Source: Lachnospiraceae bacterium
Lineage (GTDB): Bacteria; Bacillota; Clostridia; Lachnospirales; Lachnospiraceae
Reading direction: 5' to 3'
DNA: 64,000 nt
NCBI GenBank assembly: GCA_017433725.1
Contig: JAFRGQ010000025.1
Span: 1-64,000 of the forward strand
In this document: positions 1 through 8,096 of the stretch, in pieces
Layout: each line of letters starts with the position of its first letter
How positions within the stretch are numbered: position 1 is the first letter of the stretch
Position numbers and translations under genes: made by a program
The notes under the pieces: generated by a model
Database searches by the model: none
What the model saw: the letters and a program-made list of their open reading frames with translations, nothing else
Told to the model about the DNA's origin: nothing

Positions 1-21
1 CAGGCAGAAGCGGATAACTAA
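1..21 (+). CDS. 3' end of an upstream gene (partial)
   Basis: Frame 1 reads six sense codons (QAEADN) and then TAA at 19-21. A possible terminator hairpin begins about 24 bases later, which is what the end of a gene would look like. The rest lies outside the window, so no function can be given. It could be chance. Confidence 0.3.
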   Translation, partial: QAEADN

Positions 22-44
22 GCATTGTGGATAACTTCTCAGGC

Positions 45-70
45 AAGCCATCTGCATGGTGGCTTTATTG
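45..70 (+). terminator. possible rho-independent terminator
   Basis: AAGCCA (45-50) pairs with TGGCTT (60-65), followed by TATTGTTG. The stem is short and the U tract is broken. It sits just after the putative gene end at 21. Confidence 0.4.
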
Positions 71-129
71 TTGTATCCAAAATCAGTTTCATAAATTTTG
101 TTAGATTTCTATTGACTTTTTATTAGCAG

Positions 130-142
130 GCTTCCGTAATTC
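130..142 (+). repeat. left 13-bp inverted repeat flanking the clpP/virD4-like segment
   Basis: GCTTCCGTAATTC here is the exact reverse complement of GAATTACGGAAGC at 2319-2331. The pair encloses the ClpP-like and VirD4-like genes (about 2.2 kb). It may mark the limits of an inserted or remnant element. Confidence 0.5.
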
Positions 143-240
143 CCAGATGGAGATAAAAAAGTCTTAAGCAAAGCAGCCATACTAAAAAGAACATGTAAAC
201 GTAATTTCATAGAGATTATTATGGAAGGGGAGTGAAAGAG

Positions 241-825
241 ATGCAAGTAATCAAGAAGACAAATTCAGGCATTCAGAACCTCAGCCTCGACGCCGTCCTG
301 CTTGATCGGAGGAAGGTGTTCCTGAGCGGCGGAATCGACAGCGAATCGGTCGATCTGGTCGTGAAACAGCTGCTCTTTCTTGAAAGTATGGATGACCGTG
401 AGCCGATCCAGCTTATCATCAATTCTCCGGGCGGTGAAGTCCTTGCAGGATTGTATCTCTATGATCAGCTGAAGGGTATGAAGGTGCCGATTGATATATA
501 CTGCGCGGAGATGGCTGCTTCGATGGCGGCAATCCTTCTTGCTGCGGGGAAAAAAGGACATCGCTTTATCTTGAAACACAGCAAGGTGATGATTCACGAG
601 CCGCTCATCTCATCATCATCCGGTGGCATCAGCGGAAGCGCATCCAGTATCGCCAAGTCGGCGGAGTCTATAATGCAGACGAAGCGGGATCTGGTTGCAA
701 TCCTCGCGCAGGATACAGGTCGGAGCGAGAAAGAAATCGAGAAGGCGGTATCTTATGATAATTTTATGACGGCGGAGGAGGCAGTGAAGTTCGGCATCTG
801 CGACAAAATTGTGGAGAGAATTTAA
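241..825 (+). CDS. ClpP-family serine protease (element-associated paralogue)
   Basis: This 194-aa protein has the ClpP fold pattern. The catalytic triad is visible as Ser94 (MAASMA), His119 (MIHEP) and Asp173 (YDNFM). Other family marks are NSPGGEV at 61-67 and the AEEAVKFGICD tail. In housekeeping ClpP the residue after Ser-Met is usually Gly; here it is Ala. ATG at 241 is preferred because GGAAGGGGAG (223-232) is 8 bases upstream; the in-frame GTG at 232 lies inside that site. ClpP forms a compartmental peptidase that works with a Clp ATPase, and none is encoded nearby. The neighbour is a VirD4-like ATPase. ClpP-like genes of this kind occur on integrative elements and phages, so a role in an element (processing or stability control) is inferred rather than general proteolysis. 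Confidence 0.85.
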   Translation: MQVIKKTNSGIQNLSLDAVLLDRRKVFLSGGIDSESVDLVVKQLLFLESMDDREPIQLIINSPGGEVLAGLYLYDQLKGMKVPIDIYCAEMAASMAAILLAAGKKGHRFILKHSKVMIHEPLISSSSGGISGSASSIAKSAESIMQTKRDLVAILAQDTGRSEKEIEKAVSYDNFMTAEEAVKFGICDKIVERI

Positions 826-826
826 T

Positions 827-856
827 CAATGCTCCGATGAGCATTCTGCAGCTGAG
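827..856 (+). repeat. short palindromic module shared with repeat B1
   Basis: AATGCTC (828-834) pairs with GAGCATT (839-845), followed by CTGCAGCTGAG. Nearly the same block occurs at 15881-15912 inside the long interspersed repeat B1 (CAATGCTCC ... GGAGCATTGTGCAGCTGAG). It is therefore a mobile or recombining module, not just a local hairpin. Confidence 0.55.
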
Positions 857-875
857 ATATATGAAAGGAGGAAGT

Positions 876-938
876 TTGAAAGTAAACTTTCAAACTTTGA
901 TTGGCGGGTCAGATGACCATGCAAGCATGGTCGCCTGA
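876..938 (+). CDS. possible 20-codon leader peptide before the VirD4-like gene
   Basis: TTG at 876 opens a 20-codon frame ending in TGA at 936-938. AAAGGAGG lies at 864-871, only 4 bases upstream. The frame crosses two strong palindromes: an 11-bp-arm repeat at 873-896 and the hairpin at 906-941. Translation of it could therefore decide which hairpin forms ahead of the VirD4-like gene. The peptide has no recognisable domain, and a chance ORF is quite possible. Confidence 0.3.
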   Translation: MKVNFQTLIGGSDDHASMVA

Positions 939-941
939 CCC
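906..941 (+). promoter_or_regulatory. strong hairpin between ClpP-like and VirD4-like genes
   Basis: GGGTCAG (906-912) pairs with CTGACCC (935-941) and GACCATGC (915-922) with GCATGGTC (925-932), with a 2-base loop and a 2x2 internal loop. A second palindrome, AGTTTGAAAGT/ACTTTCAAACT, lies just upstream at 873-896. There is no U tract, so it is not a simple terminator. It ends a few bases before the GGAGGAG ribosome site of the next gene, which suggests mRNA-level control or processing. Confidence 0.55.
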
Positions 942-958
942 TGGAGGAGCAAATTACC

Positions 959-2227
959 ATGAAAAGAGATCCCATCGTTCTCGGAGAAAACTATATACTC
1001 TCAGGAAATGAAATCGGCACAACCAGACCGAACGGAAACGCTCTTATTGTCGGAACGACAGGCTGCGGTAAAAGTACCAGCGTGGTAATTCCGACAATGG
1101 GACGTTCATGCTACAGCAATCCGATTTTAAGCTATGCCAAGGAGCGGGACGGATATGCGATGGCCCGGTACCTGCGGAAGCGCGGATACGATGTCGGGAT
1201 CTTGAACATCATGCGGCCGAAGAAAAGCACGATCGGTTTCGATCCGCTTATGTCCATTGAAAGCTATGAGGATATTGATGCACTGGTAGGAGCAATCATT
1301 GATGCGACAATCAAGCGTACCAATGATGATTACTGGCCACTTAAGTCAAAGCCTCTGCTTGCAAGCCTCATCGGTGCAGCGATGATGACTGCCGATGATG
1401 ACAAGGAAGCGGGAATGGAGGACGTGCTGGAACTTTTTGACAGGCTTATTCCTGTAGAAGACGGATACTCCGTGACAACGAAGCTCGACGGGATGTTCAG
1501 GCGTCTGGAGGAAGCTTCGCCGGGGTGCTATGCGGTACGGGAATACAATGCATGGCATACGCTTCCGTATCGGACTGCTGCGTGTGTGCGTGATACGCTC
1601 GCAAGCGCACTCAGCACCGTGTTTCCGGAATCTGTCCGAACAATCATGAGAGATAAGCCTCAGTTTGATGTTGAGAAATTTGCAAATAATAAGGAAGCCC
1701 TGATCGTCATCACGAGTGCAATCGAGACTTCCCAACAGTATTACGCGAACCTCTTCTATCGAGACACCGAGCGGCAGCTCATCAGGTATGCAGCAGAGCG
1801 ACCGAAGGGGGAACTTCCTCGAGAGGTGAGGTATGTATTTGACGACTTTGCCTGTACAGCTCCGATTCAGGGCTGGGCAAATGACATCAGCCTCTTCCGC
1901 TCCGCCGGCATCTCAGCAATTATGCTGCTTCAGTCCGAGCAGCAGTTGGAGGCGATTTATGAGAAGGACGCGCCTATCATTCGCCAGAACTGTTCCGTGT
2001 ACTGTTATTACCCGGGTGGATTTGATGACAGATCCTGTGAGATCGTGTCCAAGCGGATGGGCATTCCTTACGAGGAGGTGCTTTACGCTCCGCTCGGGAA
2101 GGTTTTTATCATGCAGTCCGGTCAGAGGCCTGTCCATATTCCGAGGTACGATACGCTGGGCAGCGACGAGTACCGCGATTATATGAAATCTGCCCGCGAA
2201 GGGAGACGGGCGGCGCGGAGCAGGTGA
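959..2227 (+). CDS. soluble VirD4/TraG-like conjugation coupling ATPase
   Basis: This 422-aa protein has a Walker A motif GTTGCGKST at residues 32-40, followed by VVIPTM. A Walker B-like VRYVFDDFA lies near residue 291 and a QSEQQLEAIY segment follows, as in VirD4/TraG proteins. Full-length coupling proteins usually begin with two membrane helices; this one has none, so it is a soluble or N-terminally reduced form. VirD4 proteins bring DNA-protein substrates to a type IV secretion channel. No relaxase or other T4SS gene is in the window, so this looks like an element remnant or a stand-alone cargo ATPase. GGAGGAG lies 9 bases before the ATG. It probably shares a transcript with the ClpP-like gene upstream. 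Confidence 0.8.
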   Translation: MKRDPIVLGENYILSGNEIGTTRPNGNALIVGTTGCGKSTSVVIPTMGRSCYSNPILSYAKERDGYAMARYLRKRGYDVGILNIMRPKKSTIGFDPLMSIESYEDIDALVGAIIDATIKRTNDDYWPLKSKPLLASLIGAAMMTADDDKEAGMEDVLELFDRLIPVEDGYSVTTKLDGMFRRLEEASPGCYAVREYNAWHTLPYRTAACVRDTLASALSTVFPESVRTIMRDKPQFDVEKFANNKEALIVITSAIETSQQYYANLFYRDTERQLIRYAAERPKGELPREVRYVFDDFACTAPIQGWANDISLFRSAGISAIMLLQSEQQLEAIYEKDAPIIRQNCSVYCYYPGGFDDRSCEIVSKRMGIPYEEVLYAPLGKVFIMQSGQRPVHIPRYDTLGSDEYRDYMKSAREGRRAARSR

Positions 2228-2253
2228 GAATAGAATGAGTTGAAGTATCAGGG

Positions 2254-2300
2254 ACGGCTTTTTGCAGGCGGGTTTGTGTTTGTAAAGAGCCGTTCTTTCT
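2254..2300 (+). terminator. rho-independent terminator after the VirD4-like gene
   Basis: ACGGCTTTTT (2254-2263) pairs with AAAGAGCCGT (2284-2293), including one G-U pair, and TCTTTCT follows. It ends the ClpP/VirD4 unit. Confidence 0.6.
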
Positions 2301-2318
2301 ATGAATAGAGCTATGTAA

Positions 2319-2331
2319 GAATTACGGAAGC
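2319..2331 (+). repeat. right 13-bp inverted repeat flanking the clpP/virD4-like segment
   Basis: GAATTACGGAAGC is the partner of 130-142. It lies in the 352-bp gene-free stretch 2228-2579. That stretch also holds the terminator at 2254, a hairpin ACCGAAG/CTTCGGT (2343-2349, 2371-2377) and a promoter-like TATAAT at 2457-2462. Confidence 0.5.
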
Positions 2332-2342
2332 AGGCAAGCCAT

Positions 2343-2377
2343 ACCGAAGCAGAAGTCAAAACCTGCTCTACTTCGGT
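2343..2377 (+). repeat. ACCGAAG hairpin (first of two similar ones)
   Basis: ACCGAAG (2343-2349) pairs with CTTCGGT (2371-2377), with an inner GCAG/CTGC pairing. A hairpin with the same outer arms, ACCGAAGT/ACTTCGGT, occurs at 17665-17699. Shared arms with different loops point to a small repeated structure rather than coincidence. Confidence 0.4.
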
Positions 2378-2456
2378 AAAAAGTGCAGTGGTAACGACCT
2401 GAGGCAGAAAGTTCATACCGGAGCAGACGGAAGATGACCAGCCGTATACAGTATGT

Positions 2457-2462
2457 TATAAT
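2457..2462 (+). promoter_or_regulatory. -10 element (TATAAT) upstream of the SH3b protein
   Basis: A perfect TATAAT follows GTATGT. The -35 is weak (ATGACC at 2434-2439, 17-bp spacer). An AAGGTATACTT palindrome lies just downstream and could bind a regulator. Confidence 0.45.
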
Positions 2463-2579
2463 AAGGTATACTTATTGTCAGCACTAAAGAGCCAGAAAAT
2501 GTCATTATTCAGAAAAATGATGGCTCGAAAACACCGTACTGAAAGGTTATGTATATCACTTTAGAGAGGAGAAAGATTC

Positions 2580-3605
2580 ATGGAAAAGCAATATAGTAAA
2601 TGGTATGTTACAGGTCTCAAAGCTCTCCTGTCCGCTATCTTCATCGCTGCATTCATCTTCATGTCATGCGGAAAATTCACCGCCACAGTCTACGCCTCCG
2701 GATCCTATTCCAAGTGCTATCGTGTGTCCGGAACGGAAAACTATCTCGCACTCCGTACCAAGCCTGCGTACGAAAAGAAAAATGAGATCGGAAAGCTCTA
2801 CAACGGCGACACCGTATGGCTTCTTGATTTCGGGGAGGGAAACTACTGGTATGTTTCCACCGCGATCGGGGACGGCTATGTCAACAAAAATTATCTTGTT
2901 CCGGTATCCAACAACAGCGATGCCTCTACGGATTCCTGGAATACCCTCAAAGTGGCGGGAACGAAGAACTATCTTGCACTCCGGAGCGCAAGGTCCAGTG
3001 ATTCTTCCAATGAAATCGGGAAGCTTCATAATAACGATACGGCTATTCTTGTAAGATTTGATGAATCCCAGTATTGGCTTATCTATGCGCCTTCTGTCGG
3101 CAAATTCGGGTACGTCAATAAGGATTATCTCGTAAATCAATACGGCGGAGAATTTTATGGTTTTGCAGATGATATGTATGTCGCGGCAGGAATGAATAAT
3201 TATCTTGCACTCCGAAGTGGAATGTCCAGTAACTCTTCTAACGAAATCGGAAAGATTCACCATGGTCAGCCCGTAGAATACATTGCGGCGGGAAATGGTC
3301 CATTCTGCTATGTGTACGCTCCGACCCTTGGCAAATTCGGCTATGTCAACGGGGATTACCTTATTAAAGTCGGCAGCGGCAACGGAAACTATGGCAATTT
3401 CTATCCCAAATATAAGGTGCAGGGGACAAAGCAGTATCTTGCGCTCAGAAAAGCCAGAAACTATGATTCTTCCAATGAAATCGGAAAAATCAAGAACGGC
3501 CAGACGGTAGAATATGTTGAAAGTGCTGATTCCACTTACTGGTTCGTCTATGCACCGACTATCGGAAAATACGGCTATGTTAATAAAAATTATCTGACTA
3601 AATAG
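2580..3605 (+). CDS. secreted protein with four bacterial SH3 (SH3b) repeats
   Basis: This 341-aa protein begins with a long signal peptide or membrane anchor (about residues 11-40). Four tandem repeats of about 65 residues follow. Each has the pattern NYLALR ... NEIGK ... GYVN.(D/N)YL, typical of SH3_3 domains. SH3b domains bind cell-wall peptides, so the protein probably works at the envelope. No catalytic domain is attached. The repeats differ by many substitutions, so they are old duplications. GAGAGGAG precedes the ATG. The lipoprotein gene follows 33 bases downstream and is probably co-transcribed. Confidence 0.8.
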   Translation: MEKQYSKWYVTGLKALLSAIFIAAFIFMSCGKFTATVYASGSYSKCYRVSGTENYLALRTKPAYEKKNEIGKLYNGDTVWLLDFGEGNYWYVSTAIGDGYVNKNYLVPVSNNSDASTDSWNTLKVAGTKNYLALRSARSSDSSNEIGKLHNNDTAILVRFDESQYWLIYAPSVGKFGYVNKDYLVNQYGGEFYGFADDMYVAAGMNNYLALRSGMSSNSSNEIGKIHHGQPVEYIAAGNGPFCYVYAPTLGKFGYVNGDYLIKVGSGNGNYGNFYPKYKVQGTKQYLALRKARNYDSSNEIGKIKNGQTVEYVESADSTYWFVYAPTIGKYGYVNKNYLTK

Positions 3606-3638
3606 ATTTTAGTATCTTAAAGGGGAGGTAACTGCAAC

Positions 3639-4814
3639 ATGTGGTTTTCAAAACAGAAAATGTTCGCATTAACTCTCGTCTGCACTGCTCTTCTTCTGTC
3701 CGCCTGCGGAAGCAGCCCGAAGAAGATTAAGGTCCTGATACTCCCGAAATTCGAGATCGGAGAGATGACGGGAGATATGCCGGGCGAAGCCCAGCTATAC
3801 TATGAAGAATATCTGAACGGGGCGGAAGAGTACGAGATAGAAGGCGGGCATAAAGACAACAAGCTGTATGTCAAGGATGATATCGCGATGCTTATAACCG
3901 GTGAGAGCAAGGTCAACAGCGCGCTCAGCCTTGATGCGGCTCTTCGTGATGAGAGATTTGATTATTCGGACGCCTACATTATAAGCACCGGCTGTGCCGG
4001 CTCCGGTACGGAAACGACCGTTATGGGTGATGTTTTCGTCATAACGGCCACTGTAGACTATGATCTCGGTCATCAGGCGGATATCAGGGATATACAAGGT
4101 TATGAGAGAAGTTCTTTAGCTTTTGACGAGAATCGGGAAGAGGTGGCATCCGAAGAAGGGCAAACAGAGGAATCATCGGGAGAAAAACGGATCGAGACAA
4201 CCTCCGGGACAAATGGTCAAGACAGTGATGATTCCGCAACTGAGAACTCTGCAAAAAACTCAGAGGTGCAGACGACCTGGTTCCACGATGAAAATTGGGA
4301 CGATGTATCTTATAAGATATTGAATCAGGAACTCACAGAAAAGGTCTTCTCTCTCGTTAAGGATACTAAGCTTGAGACGACAGAGAATACCCGCAAGTAC
4401 ATGGCTAAGGGTTTCCAAAACGCAGACTGGGCTACCCGTGATCCCATGGTACAGAAGGGGACGGCTGTGACCTCAGATAATTACTGGAAGGGCGTTTATG
4501 ATGAGGCAAATGCCCGGCTCGTCACAGAAACCTATAACTGCCCCGATCCTTATGCTGTGACTGAGATGGAGGATAATGCGTTGGCAGTTGTAATGGACCG
4601 CAGGGGTATGCTTGATCGCTTTCTGATCATAAGATGTTCAGTAGACATGGATGTTTTCATGAACGGCTCAACGCCTGAAACACTATGGGGCGGGCAGGAA
4701 GTAGAGGATTTGTCAGAGGAGGAATCAGCGGACATTTTCGAAACTGCTATGCACAACAACTTTAAAGTCGGAAGTCAGGTGATAGACGCGATACTTGAAG
4801 GAGAACTCTCCTGA
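3639..4814 (+). CDS. purine nucleoside permease (NUP)-like lipoprotein
   Basis: This 391-aa protein has a lipoprotein signal with lipobox LLLSAC, giving Cys23 as the lipidated residue. The body follows the NUP family: KVLILPKFEIGEM with GEAQ, a TGESKVNSALSLDAALRDER stretch matching the family's TGxGxxNAA block, then ISTGCAGSG and a VDYDLGHQADIRD stretch. An acidic, Ser/Thr-rich linker of about 50 residues interrupts the fold near residues 160-210. NUP proteins are known mainly as fungal nucleoside transport or binding proteins with a nucleoside phosphorylase-like fold. As a bacterial lipoprotein this is more likely an extracytoplasmic nucleoside-binding or nucleoside-cleaving protein than a permease. 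That part is inference. Confidence 0.7.
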   Translation: MWFSKQKMFALTLVCTALLLSACGSSPKKIKVLILPKFEIGEMTGDMPGEAQLYYEEYLNGAEEYEIEGGHKDNKLYVKDDIAMLITGESKVNSALSLDAALRDERFDYSDAYIISTGCAGSGTETTVMGDVFVITATVDYDLGHQADIRDIQGYERSSLAFDENREEVASEEGQTEESSGEKRIETTSGTNGQDSDDSATENSAKNSEVQTTWFHDENWDDVSYKILNQELTEKVFSLVKDTKLETTENTRKYMAKGFQNADWATRDPMVQKGTAVTSDNYWKGVYDEANARLVTETYNCPDPYAVTEMEDNALAVVMDRRGMLDRFLIIRCSVDMDVFMNGSTPETLWGGQEVEDLSEEESADIFETAMHNNFKVGSQVIDAILEGELS

Positions 4815-4961
4815 TAACCCGGTACCTTCACGACTCGACGGAATCATCTTAGATGACGTTGACCGTGAGTTTCGTTAAGCTCGGCGAGTAAAACTTATCA
4901 TTTTGAAGCACCCCGTATGCAACACAAAGTATGTATCCCATAATCCCCAAGAGGTATCAAC

Positions 4962-7900
4962 ATGACAAATACATTTAGAAAACTGCTCTCCCTGCTCCTT
5001 ACAACTGTTCTTATTCTGAACATTCATGCTCCGGTCATGGCCGCGGAGAGCGACGGCGGATACATTTTCGGCTCCGCTGAGTATTATTCTACCTACACCT
5101 CCGGAAAGCTGCTCACCGACAGCTTCTATTATTCGGATGAATGGTTTGGGGAAGACCCATTTGTTCAAAATGATTCCCTCGCTCTCCTCTCCATGCAGCT
5201 GACCGCTTCCGCCGTACCTCTTGATGTTGATACGCCGGTCGCAAATTTTCTGGGCGACCTGGGATTTGATACAATCGGATTCTCATCACTCAGCCATGAA
5301 GACCCATGGACCTGTAACTATGCCTGGGCCACCAAAACCATTACACTTGGCGATGAGACCAGAACCCTTGCAGCTGTTATAATACAGAGCCATTCGGATG
5401 ATCAGCCGGATAAGCAATACGGCTGGACTCAAAATTTTATTGTCAACGACGATTCTGCTCAGGGAGACCATTACGGACTCTCCGTCGCAGCCTCAAGCAT
5501 ACTCGGTGATGTTGCGTCATTGGGCGACGGCAACACGACATACTGGATCATGGGTCATAGCAGAGGCGGTGCGATTGCGGGCCTTGTCGCGGCGCATTTG
5601 CCGGAAGTAGATCCGAGAGCAGCCGGAAATATTTTCGCATATACATTTGAAGCTCCGAGAACGGTCGACAGTGCATATGTACCGGACAATGGGGACTACT
5701 TTGGATACATCCATAATTATGTATGCAGTGACGACGCAGTGACGGAAATACCGCCGTGGGATATGGTCCGCTACGGAGTTGACCATCAGCTTGATACCGA
5801 TGAGGCAAATGCCGACCTATTTGAAAATCTCGCCAAAATCGGCAGTGATGCAGTGGAGAAGGAAGATTCCTATGTGTCGGGCAGAAATGCACTCTTCAAT
5901 ATTCTTGACGCTATAGTTCACAGGATTCCGGAAAGGCCGGCCTATTCTGACGTGAACATAGACTGTATAATCGATCCGATAGGCAACGAAATGCCGATTG
6001 ATTATGTGTATCAGGATACGATTGCCCGTGCGGTAGCCTTCGTAACGTCCGATGGCCTCGGAGGAATATCGATGGAAGCCATCATGGACGAACCGAATAA
6101 GCTTATTCCGGTTCTGGGTCCTCTCGTAATGGCAGTAAAATATGACTCGCCGGATTACTACTGGAGTGCTGCAACGGCTCTTTCGGGTTTCCTATATGAA
6201 TCAGGGATTGAGCTTCCGCTTGATGAAGTCGATATCTATGTGCTTCTGAAGCTTATCGGCCCTTACCTGATCAATGCGGATGCTGTGCCGGACGAGTTAC
6301 CGGAGAGTGCCGCTGAATATCTGCTGTTCCTGAACGTGGAAGCGCTCAGTCTTCTTGGCGGAGCTAAGGACCTGGCTTTTTCACACCAATTCGACACGGT
6401 CATTGCCCGACTCATGACTCTGGCGGAAATGCCGCTTCTGGAGGACATTGATATCAGAGTTCCGGAGCCGCAGATCGGGGATGATGTGTCCGGTACGCCT
6501 CTTGCTGTCTCCGAGGACATACTCTCCCGCGGAAACGACTGGCTCAGCGTATCTTCCGAATGGAATACAGATGAAGAGGTGTTGTCGGAAGGCGGGGTAT
6601 ATTATCTTACGGTAGAACTGCAGGCTATTGGCCACGTCGCGCCGGATGATTATCGGCTGACACTCAACGGAGAGGAGCCGGTGGGTCCGCTTGAGATGTC
6701 ATTTGCAAATGGTATCCAGACCGTCATCGGTACTTTCGCGTTTGCGTTTGGCGAAGCTCAGAGAGTGACGGTTTCATTTGACGCATCGGGCCTTGCACAG
6801 GATCCGGAGCCTGTTCAGGTCACAAAGGGTTCCCGCCTGGGACTGGTCTTAGAACCGTCCACCCCTGAGGATGTGGCGGACGGGGAGGTCATCTGGAGAT
6901 TTACGGAGTGGCAGAAGGACGGAACGTCCTGGGAAAATGTCACCGCCACCGAAGACATCACCCTCACAGCCGGATGGCAAGGGTGCATTTCGGAGGTTGC
7001 GCTTACATATGAAGCCCCGCACGCCGGCGAAAACGCCGGCAGCCCGACGGTTCCTGCCGGAGTCCGATACAAGGTACAGGACGCCAGTGTTTATACGGCG
7101 GAGTACAGAGATGCGCCTTCTCCTTTGGAAGAGGGAGACTATATTATGAATATTTATCTTGTCCCTACTGAGGAAGGACTTGAATTCCTTTCAGAAGAGG
7201 ACGAATATGGTTTCTTCGACTACACTGGGACAATTTTGATGAACGGCGAACCGATTTCCTGCTATTATGACATGGAGTCGAATACTCTGAGTATGGAATA
7301 CAGCTTTACTACGCTTCCGCAGGAGATAACGTATAGATGCACAGCCGGTGACGGAAACGAGTGGACAAAGGGGAGCGGGATCGAAAGTGAATTCACTTTC
7401 AGCCGTTCGGTGGATGATGAGAGTACGTTCGCGCATTTTACAGGAATACAGATTGACGGCGAAGATGTAGCAGAGACGAACTATGCGGCGGAAGCCGGCA
7501 GCGTCAATATCAGGCTTTCATCCGCGTATCTGGAAACGCTTTCCGAGGGGGAGCATACGCTCACGGCCGTTTTTGATGACGGGAGTGCAGAGGCTGTTTT
7601 TGTGGTACTTCCCGCTAAAGAGGAAGGTGAAGATGATTCCGACGATTCCGGGAAAACGGACGACGGGAAGGATGATCCTGGGAAGACGGACGATGGGAAG
7701 GATGACTCCGGAAAGACGGACAACGGGAAGGACGATTCCGGGAAGACAGATGACGGAAAGAATCCGTCCGGCGGTTCAAAATCGGGCTCTTCCGGGAAAT
7801 CCGGCAATGGATCGGGCAGTTCATCGGGTGGCTCAAAGAGCATGTCAGGAAGTTCCGGCAATTCCCCGACAATTGCACCGAGAAGTACCGCTGTAACGGC

Positions 7901-8096
7901 TGTGAGCAGAAAAAGCCTAACAACTGTTACTTCCGGGAACGGGACTTCAAAGGCGGCAAATACGACGAAGAACGCGAAGTCTGCAAAGACTGCGAAGGGT
8001 GCCGCTACGGGGGATGAGAGTCAGGTGCTGCTGTGGGCGGCGGTGATGGTGATGGCGATGGCGGTGATTCGCAGGGTGGCTGTGTATAAGCGGTGA
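4962..8096 (+). CDS. large surface protein with lipase-like alpha/beta-hydrolase domain
   Basis: This 1044-aa protein has a signal peptide (1-28, ending VMAAES). Residues of about 60-450 form an alpha/beta-hydrolase region with the nucleophile motif GHSRGG (Ser199), resembling class 3 lipase/DUF2974-type domains. Beta-rich regions follow at about 515-880, including an InlB-repeat-like stretch (WRFTEWQKDGTSW). Then comes a repetitive linker of DSGKTDDGKD units, a Ser/Gly-rich wall-spanning part, and a C-terminal membrane helix (LLWAAVMVMAMAVIRR) with a short basic tail. No LPxTG is seen; TGDE precedes the helix, so anchoring is by the helix or a non-standard sorting signal. The substrate is unknown. 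The start ATG has AGAGG upstream. Confidence 0.7.
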   Translation: MTNTFRKLLSLLLTTVLILNIHAPVMAAESDGGYIFGSAEYYSTYTSGKLLTDSFYYSDEWFGEDPFVQNDSLALLSMQLTASAVPLDVDTPVANFLGDLGFDTIGFSSLSHEDPWTCNYAWATKTITLGDETRTLAAVIIQSHSDDQPDKQYGWTQNFIVNDDSAQGDHYGLSVAASSILGDVASLGDGNTTYWIMGHSRGGAIAGLVAAHLPEVDPRAAGNIFAYTFEAPRTVDSAYVPDNGDYFGYIHNYVCSDDAVTEIPPWDMVRYGVDHQLDTDEANADLFENLAKIGSDAVEKEDSYVSGRNALFNILDAIVHRIPERPAYSDVNIDCIIDPIGNEMPIDYVYQDTIARAVAFVTSDGLGGISMEAIMDEPNKLIPVLGPLVMAVKYDSPDYYWSAATALSGFLYESGIELPLDEVDIYVLLKLIGPYLINADAVPDELPESAAEYLLFLNVEALSLLGGAKDLAFSHQFDTVIARLMTLAEMPLLEDIDIRVPEPQIGDDVSGTPLAVSEDILSRGNDWLSVSSEWNTDEEVLSEGGVYYLTVELQAIGHVAPDDYRLTLNGEEPVGPLEMSFANGIQTVIGTFAFAFGEAQRVTVSFDASGLAQDPEPVQVTKGSRLGLVLEPSTPEDVADGEVIWRFTEWQKDGTSWENVTATEDITLTAGWQGCISEVALTYEAPHAGENAGSPTVPAGVRYKVQDASVYTAEYRDAPSPLEEGDYIMNIYLVPTEEGLEFLSEEDEYGFFDYTGTILMNGEPISCYYDMESNTLSMEYSFTTLPQEITYRCTAGDGNEWTKGSGIESEFTFSRSVDDESTFAHFTGIQIDGEDVAETNYAAEAGSVNIRLSSAYLETLSEGEHTLTAVFDDGSAEAVFVVLPAKEEGEDDSDDSGKTDDGKDDPGKTDDGKDDSGKTDNGKDDSGKTDDGKNPSGGSKSGSSGKSGNGSGSSSGGSKSMSGSSGNSPTIAPRSTAVTAVSRKSLTTVTSGNGTSKAANTTKNAKSAKTAKGAATGDESQVLLWAAVMVMAMAVIRRVAVYKR

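Noticed and set aside
4962..8096. Reading the 1044-aa hydrolase as part of the Cas6 module because of the GTGA overlap
   Set aside because: The protein is exported and lipase-like, so a functional link to RNA processing is not credible; the overlap is probably incidental.
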